A stretch of 64,000 nucleotides of DNA from Galeopsis tetrahit (lineage: Eukaryota; Streptophyta; Magnoliopsida; Lamiales; Lamiaceae), in assembly GCA_963675135.1 (NCBI GenBank), contig OY776121.1, positions 78,204,875-78,268,874 on the forward strand. The letters run 5' to 3'. This document shows positions 48,005-60,500 of this stretch, piece after piece. The notes beneath the pieces are model-generated. The model made no database searches. It was not told the origin of the DNA and saw nothing but the letters and a program-made list of their open reading frames with translations. The position numbers and the translations under genes are program-made. Positions within the stretch are counted from its first letter, which is position 1. The number at the start of each line of letters is the position of its first letter.

Positions 48005-50590
48005 TATTAAAAAAAAGTTGATTTTAATTATTATTATTAAAATTTAAAAAATCCTCAAACTTTAGAAAATTGATTTAAAAAAAATTAATTAAAATTTAAA
48101 GTAAACATCAAACCAGCAGACCTGATGGTTTTGTCTACTCTACCTTGTAGAACATTGTCTTGCATAATGATAGGGTGAACAAAACCAATCCGACTCTTAT
48201 TTTGGATAGGTCGGGGCAGAATATTGTTTACATATATAATATTTCTAGGAATATATTCCACCTATTTTTTTTTATTTTTTTGTGATCTTTCATTTTCTTT
48301 GTAAATTATATCACGTTTTACATTTTTCAATGCAAATTAATTGTATTTCTTTTAAATTTAACTATAAGATCACTAAATATTTATATAAATGTAACTTTTT
48401 TTTTATGAGAGATACAATTATTAATTAAGGGTTTAAGATCACTAAATATTTATATAAATGTAACTTTTTTTTAATGAGAGATACAATTATTAATTAAGGA
48501 TAATATATGAGAAATATTTATTTTTTTAATATTTGCATTAGATTAGGATAATATATATTTTTTAGGATAATATATATTTTGAATAAGAAAAGAAATAAAT
48601 GTAAAGCTAAACTATAAATTGCAGCTGGACATCACAGTTTCCAACGACTTGTCCTTGTTGTCTTTTTCTTTCCTCTTTGAAAAATAACAAAAAATTGGCC
48701 CACACGCTGATTAACTACGAGACAAATAAAACCTACTAAATTTATAGCTCATGTATCAAAATTGGACCTTAACCTACACGTTTGATTTAATTTATAAGTT
48801 CGAGAAAGATGCTTTTCACATTCATTTTAGTTTTTGAGAAGGTACGAGTATATTAATATAGGGGTGTTTGCAAAAAATGTGTTTTTTGTGAAAGTGATTT
48901 AATTTAATGAATGATTGAAGTGGGTGGTGTTTGCAAAATTTATAAAAAGTGGGCGTTCAGTGTGGTAAAATATTTAAATAGAGTAAAATGTTAGTGAGAA
49001 TTTATAATAATGGGGTAGCATTGGAACTTATGCTTCACTCTAATTTTTTAGTTCGAAACCTTTTAGATTGGACGGTAGATTCGGTAGTGTTGGTCCCTCA
49101 AATTAATCGATACTTGAATTGGGTATCAGAGACTTTTAGATTTGTAGATTCTAAATAGGACATTAGTCGATAGGATTAGTCTTTCAGATTAGCCGGTCCT
49201 TAAATCAAAATGAAATTTTTAGATTGTAAAAACTATAGTGAATAGTAGAATTAATCGTTCTTGAAACATTGTAGTCATTCATTAATTATTTAAGCAATTC
49301 TAAGTAATTATAATTTCTCAAAAAATAGCCCATATATTCGCTAAGAATTTAGAGGTCAAAATTGTGTTTGAAGCATCCTCTAATATCTGGGGACTTTATC
49401 TTGTCCAGAGTAAATTTCATTTATGGTAATTGCATTTATGGTCCTCAAGAATTACCTTCCATGAATTTGGTCTTTTTTAAGCAATTTTGGTCTGATGTTA
49501 TTTTTCCATTCAATTTTAACAGTGAGATGAATAGGGGAGGGAGAGGTAAAAGACTGATATACATATTTTTTTTATTATTATTATCTTTAATTTAAATTTT
49601 TTATGGAATTTGTAATTTTTAATTTGAATTCTTCAAAATTTACATTAAAAAAAAAACTATTACTGATATTTTTTTAATCTATTTGTTATTTTTTTTTACG
49701 ATTTTATATATCTAAAAGTTTTATTTTGTATTTTGAATGATATGCAGGCTCTATATATAATTTTTTTTTTAATTTTCAAATCCACATAAATTATTGCTCC
49801 ATCATTTTTTATTTTCAAATTCTACACAAATTATTAGTATTTGATTTGAAAAAAAAGAAATTACTTTTTCCAATTTTAAATTTTTTGGATTTTACATAAA
49901 ACTAGTACTATAAGTGTGAAAAATTAAGTTTTGTATTTTTTTAATTATATTGAAATTCTGTATAATATTTTGTAATTAATTTATTTTTACAATAAATTTT
50001 GAAAACTTAATGTTGGGATCGTTTTTTACAAAAAATGGGACCAAAATTGTTTTAAAAAAATTCTTATGGACCAAAGCTGCAATTTATCCATCTTGTCCAT
50101 GCCATATACACTAGCTCATTAACAATTCTACTTCTTCATCAGAAACACAACACGATATAAAATAAAACTACGAATTTGGCATTATAAACTATTCAATGAC
50201 CAGCCGGCCTACTTGGTTTTATTTCAATACCTACACAATAATAAATGTTACAACTTATAACTTTTATTTCAATACCTACACAGTAATAAATGTTACAACT
50301 TATAACTGTACACATATGATGCATTATATAATAAAATAGAACTCCATTTAGGCATTTCAAGTAGGGAAAATTTACAAACTCCATTGAAAAAATTGCAAAC
50401 AAATCTCTAAAGAATCAAAACAACTAATTAAAAGATAAATGTTTAAAAACCCAGATACCCTTTCAAGAAGATAGAGAACAACCTTAAAAGACAACACCCT
50501 TTTAATTTGCTTCTCCCATTGTTTAATAAAATTAACTTCCCTAAAAATAATAATTATTGAGACAAGTGAGAAGGCTCCTCCTAGTATTCT
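48005..50590. other. AT-rich intergenic with short tandem duplications
   Basis: No gene. Two tandem duplications stand out: a 69-bp unit starting AAGATCACTAAATATTTATA at 48366 and 48435, and a 44-bp unit starting TTTATTTCAATACCTACACA at 50218 and 50262. The frames at 49362 and 50193 are short and without family features. Confidence 0.6.
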
Positions 50591-50591
50591 A

Positions 50592-51095
50592 TTGTTTGTT
50601 TTGCCACCTTTTTCGGTTACAAGGGACTACCCCTCTATTGTCCCATAATACTCCGTATATCATAATTCATTCCATTTTTTTTTTAAGTCTAGGGTATTCG
50701 GTCCAAGGGCCGACTGACTAATCACGAAGGACCAATCCCACCGTCTACTTACGGGGGGTCCCGTCAATTATTCATTTATTTTCAAACTCTCATAGATTGT
50801 GTAGTATTCATTTAATTCAAACTTTCATTGATCCTATCATACGTGAGTATTTATCAATTTAATTTATTGGCTGCAATAAGTATTTTTTTTGGGAAACCAA
50901 AAATTACAGTTGTTTGTTTTGCCACCTTTTTTGGTTACAAGGGACCACCCCTCTATTATACCATAATATATCATAATTCATTCCATTGTGTGTAGTATTC
51001 ATTTAATTCAAACTTTTATTGATCCTATCATATGTGAGTATTTGTCAATTTTATTGGCTGCAATTAGTATTTCTTTTTTGGGAAACCAAAAATTA
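50592..51095. repeat. About 318-bp imperfect tandem duplication
   Basis: TTGTTTGTTTTGCCACCTTT begins at 50592 and again at 50910, each followed by GGTTACAAGGGAC.ACCCCTC, ATATCATAATTCATTCCATT, a GATCCTATCATA.GTGAGTAT block and GGGAAACCAAAAATTACA. The second copy lacks the TCTAGGGTATTCGGTCCAAG stretch (about 50687-50770) of the first. Confidence 0.7.
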
Positions 51096-51104
51096 CAAAT
51101 ATCG

Positions 51105-51400
51105 TTTTTATGTTAATTATGCACACGAAAATGCATGTGAAAGTGCAGCAGAAAACAACACCCACCTGCTCCTGGAATGTAATTTTGCTAAATCAATTTG
51201 AAATGAATGTTATTAGTGGTTGCAGGTGCGGTCCCCCCACATAGTCATTGGCTCTCATTACCTGCAGGCTGCAGCACATTGACGCACTGGGACATGGAAA
51301 AACAAGAAGGGCATTCATGTCAACTCTTTGGGTTTTTATAATTGGAGAAATCTGAAAATGTCGTGTGAACAATGGGATATGATCACCGTTACATGAATTT
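51105..51400 (+). mobile_element. LINE zf-RVT relic
   Basis: A frame reading ENNTHLLLECNFAKSI, then a stop where a Trp is usual, then NECY. This is the pattern of the zinc-binding domain that follows reverse transcriptase in plant LINEs. Downstream TTTGGGTTTTTATAATTGGAG resembles the next LINE segment. Boundaries and tail are not clear. Confidence 0.5.
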
Positions 51401-52159
51401 AAAAAAAGATAAGTACAAAAGGTAAATACAATTATATATACAGGAAATGTTTGACTTATTCCTTAATATGCCGCAAAACGGTTTAAGAATGAAGTTCAGG
51501 AGGTGAAAAAGACTATGGAGAATATATATAAAAACAAAAATGTGGGTTTAGCTACGCAGAAAGAATTTAGTGCAATCTTTGTCATCAGTTTCATTTTGAT
51601 TTTGTGATCCGTTCCTTTCTATAATAGAGTATCAGTTGAAGGAGGGTGAGGGCATAAAAATTCCATTGTAATATATAGATGTAACATGTGTATATCTATG
51701 AGTAACCCATGTACTCGAGGCAATACAATTTTACTATTTAAAAATATATATATATATATATATATGTTGAATATACATATAAATGCCGCACTTTATTCAT
51801 AAAACTAAGGGTTCATTTATTTTGATTGATAGGATATAGATACTCCCTCATTAATTGATGGGGCAACTAGTCCAATCCATTTTCAAGTGACAAATTATTC
51901 CTCATTAATGAGACAAATACAATTATTTTACCGGACCAATTTCACATGAACAAAACACACGATAAATTAGATAAAAAATATTCATTCCTTCAAAATTATT
52001 GTACTATTTGCATATATGCCGAGTTTGATAAATGCATTAATCACGGGGAGTCAAGGAAACCAAACATGTTCTAAGTGTACCACAAATATATTAAGCAAAT
52101 AACTGTACCTGGAAATACAAATATATTAAGCAAATAACTGTACTGGAAATAACTGTATG

Positions 52160-52400
52160 GGTGATAGTGAATAGTTCTAAATTGTTAATCCTAATAGGAA
52201 TTAATATACAAGAATTAATTCACAACCTCTCTACAAGTTTGGATTTTCAGATGAGACATAATTCTATCATGGTATCATCAGAGTCATAAGACTCACTCAC
52301 GTCCACATGTCCTGAGTTCGATTCCTACTGAAAACAACTCCACTCATTTAAATTGTCCATTCGTTGGACCTCTTTCAGACTTTTAGATAAGACGGTAAAC
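52160..52400 (+). mobile_element. Possible copia LTR end and primer-binding site
   Basis: ATCATGGTATCATCAGAGTC resembles the initiator-Met primer-binding site TGGTATCAGAGC with a 3-base insertion. The preceding stretch TCACAACCTCTCTACAAG could be an LTR end. No coding region follows. A weak relic at best. Confidence 0.3.
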
Positions 52401-52411
52401 CTAAAAAATGT

Positions 52412-52526
52412 TTCAATTTGTTTTGCCAACACCCCCAGCCTAAAATGTGTTCAATAATATTACCCAGCTTCAATTTGTTTTGCCAACACCCCCAGCCTAA
52501 AATGTGTTCAATAATATTACCCAGCT
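52412..52526. repeat. 57-bp perfect tandem duplication
   Basis: TTCAATTTGTTTTGCCAACA starts at 52412 and 52469, followed both times by CCCCCAGCCTAAAATGTG. The copies look identical, so it is recent. Confidence 0.8.
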
Positions 52527-53022
52527 CTATATCTGTCCCGAGTGGAGGAGGTTGGAAGACTATTTGAGTCCGATTATATATGAATGTGTAATCCTATAAA
52601 ATTTGAATATTTTCATGTATGGAGTGGAAATTTATTGGATAATAGTTTTGGTGTTAAATATATATAAATATATAAAGTGTACGTACATAATTTCAATGAG
52701 TGAATTCAAAATTATACGTGATAAAAATGCATAAATTTCTGATTCAATAAGGTGACACGATGAGGATGTAAAAACAAATGTAAATATAAATGTGGACATG
52801 CACGAGTACAAATAAAAAATAAAATGGTAAACAAAACATCCATACTCTACTCATAATAACCTTAGTTTCAGTTTGATAGAGTGTTTTAGCTCAAGATAGA
52901 TGTCTAATCAAGGCTAAAATACAATTTCTATTCAATCGTGTGCATATCAAAATTAGTGGGCCCCACTAATTTTGTAAATTTACTAAGGTATTTTAATAAT
53001 TTTACACATAGTAAGATTAATA

Positions 53023-53298
53023 CTTCGTTCCATGATTATTTACACACTTCTAATATTAAAATAACTCACAAAATTAATATTTATCCCAACATTATTTTAT
53101 TTTAAAAATCGTCACTTATTTTGGGTCTACATTTTATCCTACATCTCACTAAATTCATTTTATATCTTACTAAATTCTTCTTACACCTCACAAAATCACT
53201 CAAAATACCCCTCATTTATTTGATCTCACACTACTAAATTCACTTTTCTTAAAAAGTGAGTCGATCAAAATGTGCAAATTATCATGGGACGGAGGAAG
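53023..53298. mobile_element. Stowaway-like MITE upstream of copy B
   Basis: 276 bp, CTTCGTTCCATGATTATTTA at the left and TCATGGGACGGAGGAAG at the right, flanked by TA. Confidence 0.8.
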
Positions 53299-53722
53299 TA
53301 TTAACTTCTACCAAAACATAACGAAAATCAACTTGTTCGATCAATTTAAAAATTTTATCATGTGAATTTTTTATGAATATAATGAGTACGAATTAGGGTA
53401 TTGATATTGATAAACTTAAAATCCAAAAACCATCACCTACACCCCGTGGATGCTCTAATGCACATGCTGCGGTTGACTTGATATTGCAATTACCATGGCA
53501 CCCCTCAGTTGTGCCATATGAATCAGCGTGCATAATTTCCTCCATCAATTGCACGATTCCTAATTTTGAAGCCCATTAAATCATTTATGACATAAGTAAT
53601 AACTTTCAATTGCTACCTAAATTAGGGTATATAATTAACTCAATGATTAATTTGTTGAAGATGATGTATACTTGACTTGACATGAAAAGTTAGTCTATCA
53701 ATATTAATAATCAAAATTTATA

Positions 53723-54041
53723 CTCCCTCCGTCCCACAGAAATTTGCACACTTTCCATATATGGATGTTCCATACCAATTTGCACACTCCATAAAAGGAA
53801 ATATCTTCACCATCCTCACCCTTGAAATGTACTCATATTTACTCATATGTCATTACTTTTCCACACTCAATCTACTTTTTACTTTACTTTATTCATAAAA
53901 GTTTACAAAACTACCCCTCAAAACATCAATCTCTGAACGTGTGGTTAAAACCCTCAAAACATTAATCATTACACCTTTTCTTACACATTTCTTAAAATGT
54001 GTGTCGGTCAAAGGGTGCAAGTTCCTCCGAAACGGAGGGAG
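53723..54041. mobile_element. Stowaway MITE in copy B promoter region
   Basis: 319 bp from CTCCCTCCGTCCCACAGAAA to GAAACGGAGGGAG, flanked by TA on both sides. It lies about 500 bp upstream of the copy B start and is absent from the matching place upstream of copy A (around 4195-4225). Confidence 0.88.
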
Positions 54042-54260
54042 TAGTATATAGTATTATAGAGAGAGAAGGCAATAATAATAAGGGATTTGAATTTGTTTGT
54101 TATTTTACATAGTATAAACAAAATCTTTAATGTGGGACATGTGAGTGGCAGTCTATTTAACTCTAAAATAAATCCAAAAACCTCATCAATCCGATCATGT
54201 TATAGCATGTACTTGTGCCAACAAAAATCACACCCTCACACGTACAAACACACACACACA

Positions 54261-54325
54261 CACGTGTCTGATTGTGTACATCTCACAACTAAAATGACCC
54301 TTTTCTCCCTACCACGGTGACGTGG
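54261..54325 (+). promoter_or_regulatory. G-box and ACGT motif upstream of copy B
   Basis: CACGTG at 54261-54266 after a CA run, and CCACGGTGACGTGG at 54312-54325. The second is the copy A inverted repeat with one T-to-G change, so the left half no longer pairs exactly but TGACGTGG remains. TATATA follows at 54470-54475. Function is inferred. Confidence 0.4.
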
Positions 54326-54541
54326 CTCCACCCCATTGGCCAACAGTTCAACAATTGCATTTTATTTTCATCAAAGTTGGGAGGCTTTTGTCAAACCAAA
54401 AGTTTCCAAGTTTGTTAAGACTTCACACATGCAAACGAATTAAACCCACTCTCACTTCTATACCATTGATATATACATACTACTCACAAACTATTTCATC
54501 AAATTCCCATCTCCATTCTCTCTCATCCTCCTCACTCTAAA

Positions 54542-57500
54542 ATGGAGAGCAGAACATCCCTCATTCTGTTTTCCACTCTGTTATTTTTATCATGTTTAGT
54601 TCCACATATCACTGCAAAGAAGCAAATTGAAGCTCTTTCCCGAATGTATAAAGAAAAGATGAAGAAAAATACAAGCATTGACAGAAGGCACTACAATGCA
54701 AGCCACCATCATCCCCATGAGGTGCAAATTAATCCACAACAAGGGATGAGAGACAAGGATAGGATTGACAGATTGCCCGGACAACCGCCGGTTCAATTCA
54801 GCCAGTACGGTGGATACGTTACCGTGAACCGGACCGCCGGTCGGGCTTTTTATTATTACTTTGCAGAGGCTCACCACTCTCCCAACTCATTGCCTCTTCT
54901 TCTCTGGCTCAATGGAGGTAACATTTTCTTTTCTTTCTTAATTTTTATAAGTGGCAAGTGATTTCTTTAATTCTTTTTAATACTAAAATTTTCAGCATTT
55001 TTGGCTGTTTAAAATGAGCATTTTTAGTACTCTAAAAGAAATGAGCCTTTTTAAATTTCTTATAGAGGAGGATAAGAGTATAAGACTTAAAAGTTTGGTT
55101 CTGTTTTTTTTTTTTTTTTTTTATAATATTTATATTATTTTAGTTGACCATTATCCCTGCCCTGTTTCACTTCAGACACTTAAATCAAAGCACATTTCCT
55201 TCTAGACAAGCAATAATTTAATTGGTTGATTTAGACAGGTTACCTAAGTTTATAGCTAGCTGTTATACAGAGATAAATATTTAATTTCTCTGCTCCATTG
55301 TTATCGAAACATTTGAAAAAACTATTTTTTCCATTATTATTTGAATATTTGTCAATTACTTCTTCATTTGTTAAAAATCTTCCTTAAACATTTACTTATT
55401 TATCCTTCATATTATTATTTTTTACATACAAACAAAATACACATAATATATTAACATCCCTCTTAAAAGTCAATTTTATCACCCTTAATACTAATAAATA
55501 ATTCTATGTTCTATTAATATTGGGACAGAGAGAGTAGAAGTTTGATGTAATAATTTGTTGATATGATGAACAGGGCCAGGATGTTCATCTCTTGCATATG
55601 GAGCAATGCAAGAACTCGGACCCTTCCGTGTCCATAGTGATGGCAAAACACTCTACCAAAATAATTTTTCATGGAACTATGGTACGTATACATATAAATC
55701 TTGTTCAATTAAAAAAAAAAATGGTGCCTGATTGTGGATTTTTTTGATCGATATATCAGCTGCAAATGTGCTGTTTTTGGAGTCTCCAGCTGGGGTTGGG
55801 TTTTCGTACTCGAATACGACGTCGAATTTTGTGAGCGGTGGAGATGCAGGAACAGCCGTTGATAACTATGCTTTCATAGTCAATTGGTTGGAGAGATTTC
55901 CAGAGTATAGAAACAGGGATTTCTACATTTCCGGAGAGAGTTACGCAGGCCATTACGTGCCCCAATTGGCCCATACTATTCTCTACCATAACCACAAGGC
56001 TAATAAGACCATTATCAATCTCAAAGGCATCATTGTAAGATTCTTTATTATGTTTTTCTACTTTATTAAAATTTCCCGTTTTGTGTATTTGATTTGGATT
56101 ATAAGCATATATGATGATGGCATCACTTAGTAATAGTTATTAGGAATATATTGTAAATATTATATTACTCTCAAATGTAGGCCCATCCTTTCCATCAAAT
56201 CAAATGTAGGCCCATCTAATATTGCTTAAGGGCCTCATTATAAGCCCACTAAGATATATACTCCTTGTACAACCCATCCCATTGTTAATTAATGAAAGAA
56301 ATTATATTCTCCATCTTTCTATAATAGTAATACACGCATGACTATTTATTTGGGTCCTACCCTTGTGTTTGTATCTTAGAACACTTTTTCTTAATTTCAA
56401 TATTATATAGTATATATGTGATTTAATTTATATGAATAAAATAAAAATTGCAGATCGGAAATGCAGTGATAAACGATGAGACAGATAAGAAAGGAATGTA
56501 CCAATATTTTGCAAGTCATGCTCTTGTTTCAGATGAAATTACTGAAACAGTGATGAAATATTGTGATTTCTCGCCCAACGTCACTACGCAATCAGAAAAA
56601 TGTAACGAAGCTACGACACAAGTTGATCAACTCACTCATCCTATCGACATTTATAACATTTATGCTCCCTTGTGTTCCAATTCTAGCCTCACTCTCAAGC
56701 CGAAGAAGGCTTCTGTAAGTAGTTGGTTGCTCATATATACCTTTTTATTATTTAATATTACTAGTAATTCACCTGTGCGTTGCACGATCAGTATATTTAT
56801 AATAATTATTTTGTTAAAACGAAAAATTTGACCAATTTCATAATTAACACAACATATAATATATAATTCTAATACTATAAATCTATAATTTTATTAATTT
56901 AAAAAAAATGTATAAACTATTAATATTGGGTAAAAGAAATTATTTAATTCATCTGCATAATCATAATAACCAACCTAGTGTAATTTAATTACGTAAAAAA
57001 AATCCAAATTTATGCAAATAGTGATTTTATAAATAAATAAAGCATAACTTTAAAAATTATAATACGTGTACACATTTTAATGGTACTCGAAATTAAGATT
57101 AAAAAATAATAATTTCTAAAATTGTACGTTGAGAAAATATATCCATTAACAAAGTAGCATAGCCAAGTACCCAAAATTTGTACAATTGATTCTTTTATGG
57201 ATGCCTGAATTTTAAAAATATAAATAGTGTAAACTGGATTTATGCTATCATGGCTGAAGTATTTGCATTACTTTTTATAGTAACTAATCATGATAAATTT
57301 TCTTTTAAATTTTTACATTAAAATTGAACCACTTCTATTTTTTCACAACTAAGCACTACATCTACTTTACTCAGTTCTAAAATCTAAATAGCTGAAGAAT
57401 TTTATTGAAGGACAATAAATAAATAAATAGAAATTGCCACTTCTATTTTTTCACAACTAAGCACTACATCTACTTTACTCAGTTCTAAAATCTAAATAGC

Positions 57501-60500
57501 TGAAGAATTTTATTGAAGGACAATAAATAAATAAATAGAAATTGCCAAAGACCTAAATTACCTATATGAAGAATCACCTTCTTCTTTCTTGACATCATTG
57601 TCGTTACATTTTCTCATTAAAAAACCCCACAAAAACAGTGGTATATGAACACTGTTCATTAGAAACATAACTATTAGATAGTCGAATTATCTATTGTACA
57701 CAACCAATCGTCTAAGTAGCTACATATCTACACCGTGCAAAGGGTGGCCGTCATTGCAATTAAACGTGGAACCCTGTGTCAAAAAGCGCTTTCAAACCAA
57801 AAATTATAAAATTGATTTTGAAAATTCAAATCTATGTAAAAGAAAATTCAAACAAAATATGAATCGGCTTTCAGAATATATACCCGGTTTATTGTATCAC
57901 AAAATAACAGATAATTAAGGTCTTGTGGATCATCCAAAACTGATAGACCCCTTTAGGCTCCAAGCGGCAAACTGGTTGCCATCGAAAAGAGGCACCTGCT
58001 ACTGACTCGAAATGGAGCCATGTCCAAATTCTTTCAAATGAAGATAAGAGGCAACTGCAACTTCAAAGAAATCCATAATTACAGCTAAAAAAAACTAATC
58101 AAATCAATAGAGGCAACAAACATAATAGGATAATTAAGAATTGTGTAAATAAAATAAAAATGGTTCGGTGCATAACTGAGACTCCACGTCACTGGAGTAA
58201 AGTGTATTGCGTATTGACATATCGACCAGTATAAGCAGGGAAAGTAAGATCACTGTAGAAGTTCTCTTTCAGCTATTTAGGCCTACCTAATTCGTAGAGG
58301 CCATTGCTCAAATGATGATAGAGAAATCGAGAACCCTTATCACATACTTAATTCTACAAAGAATCCAAGAGACTCAACGTCGAATATACAACAGTTACTA
58401 ATGGGCAGAATCAAAAGTGCAGTAGCAAGAACATCAATAATAACCAAAGAATTGAAGAAAATCAAACAGACCATGTTGAAAAAACAACATAAATGACTTT
58501 TATGGCTGTGAATGAATCTTGACAATCTCCTTCACATATTTTGCAATTACATTTGCAGAAACTTAGCTTTTTCTTAGTCAACACTTTTTTTTTTGCAACA
58601 TGTTAAATTCATATTTAAAAAAATTCCATTGCTTTCAACATTGTTTGATTTACAGATCATATAGTTTGCTCATCTATATGTAATGGAAAAAAAATAGTGA
58701 AGAATATAAGCAATTCACTACCAACAATTTTCAGGAAAGGCATCTTAAAAACCAAACGATGATTTAAGGTGCGCTCTATGTGGGCTACATGAGGAATCTG
58801 AAAGACACCTGCTTTTCGAGTGTAATCTATCTCACAAAATCTGGATGGAATGCATAAATTGGCTTAAGAAATCAGCAGTCTTACACTCTGGGACCTCCAT
58901 TAGGATTTACTAAGTTTCAGCAGTATAATCAGTAGGAAAAAGGGCAATGCCAAAGTTATATGTATTTGATTTGGAGTGGTCTAGCTCATTTGAAAGTGGA
59001 GAAATTGTATAATTTATAGAAATGGGGAATTGTCCAAATCAAAATTTATGGAGGAACTCAAGGCGAGACTATGGAGTTGGTTCACAGTTAAATTTCCGGT
59101 ACAGTGTAATTTTTTTATAAGGACTGGGGTATGATTAATCTTGCTGCATTTTTTGGCTTTTAGCATTTCCACAGAAAGGTAGGTAGGCACCTCCTTTGTA
59201 TTCCGGTAAGTGTACTGTCCCATTACTTGTACCTAAAACATTAATAAAGTTCATTTTGACCGAAAAAAAAACTACCAACAATTTTCAGGTTCAAATTACT
59301 TCTATTGTAAACATCTCTCTCAAAAAAATGCAACCTTACAAATTCCACAAACACACATTCATTTTATTACTTGCATATATTTGTATATCTAATGAGGTTT
59401 ATATATATGTTTCTATATTCAAGAGCATACATGTATTTCTTTTAATCAACTTGAACTCAGTTTGAAAGAGTTTACCGAGCCTAGGGTCCTACTCCTAGCC
59501 AGAAAAAAATGTCAGAAATGAGAAGATAGAAGATGGCATATTTATTAGGAGCATTTAAAAAAAAAACTTGCATGATGATAATATATTACATTCTGTGTTA
59601 AATATTTTTTTCAGAAATGAAGATTTTATAGCTTAAATCGGCAATGACCATGGAGGTTATTTTATATTATTCACAAACAGAACCACTTAACCTATTCTAA
59701 AACTCCCTAAATTAAAGATCATCCTCCTTGAATCTAATTATAATCTGCCCATCAGAGAGTAAAAACAATTAAAAAAAACATCTTGATTAGTTGGAATACT
59801 ACCTCATGATGATATTGCAATCCGTAAAACCTCTTGTGTGGAGATCTCTAACTCGGGTTCAAGTAGGTGATCGATTTTAAGAAGCAGATGATTATCCTTG
59901 AATTCATATCAAATCTGTTGAAAATACCATCAAAATCACAGAATTTTAATAGATAACCCATCAGTATTAATTTGGTGTTTAATTTAAACAACTAAACATA
60001 AAACCGGTTCACCTTCATCTACTACTACTACATTTTAGACTATAAATGGAACGCTTTGTCTGCAATTTGCATTCGAATTGTTGAGAAATTAACATGAAAA
60101 GTCCTTCAACAATCACCTATTTTAGGTTGTAGTCTCATAGGAATTCCAAAAGCAAGCATTATCTGCAGTACAAATCAATTCAACATTACAAATCAATTCA
60201 ACATTACAGATCAATTTAATATTAGAAATCTAAGCAACAGTTTGTGAATAACTCTGCCTCCGTCAATTTCGATAATAAATAGAAAAATCGTAAATAAGAA
60301 CCGTTCGAAACTGAAAACAATAGCCGAGATTGGTGCTCAATGGAAAATTAGGGGATCTGAAATAATCCAGTCAATAATTTTGTAAGACACTCCACTGAAT
60401 TTTAAATTTATTTTAGAGAAATTTACCTTCATTCTTCAGAGTTTTTGAACACTGTGATGCAAGGGAGAGCGATGAGGGACTGCATTACAGCAGTGAGGAG

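Noticed and set aside
50687..50770. TCTAGGGTATTCGGTCCAAG stretch as a SINE
   Set aside because: No clear box A/B pair, tail or target-site duplication was found.
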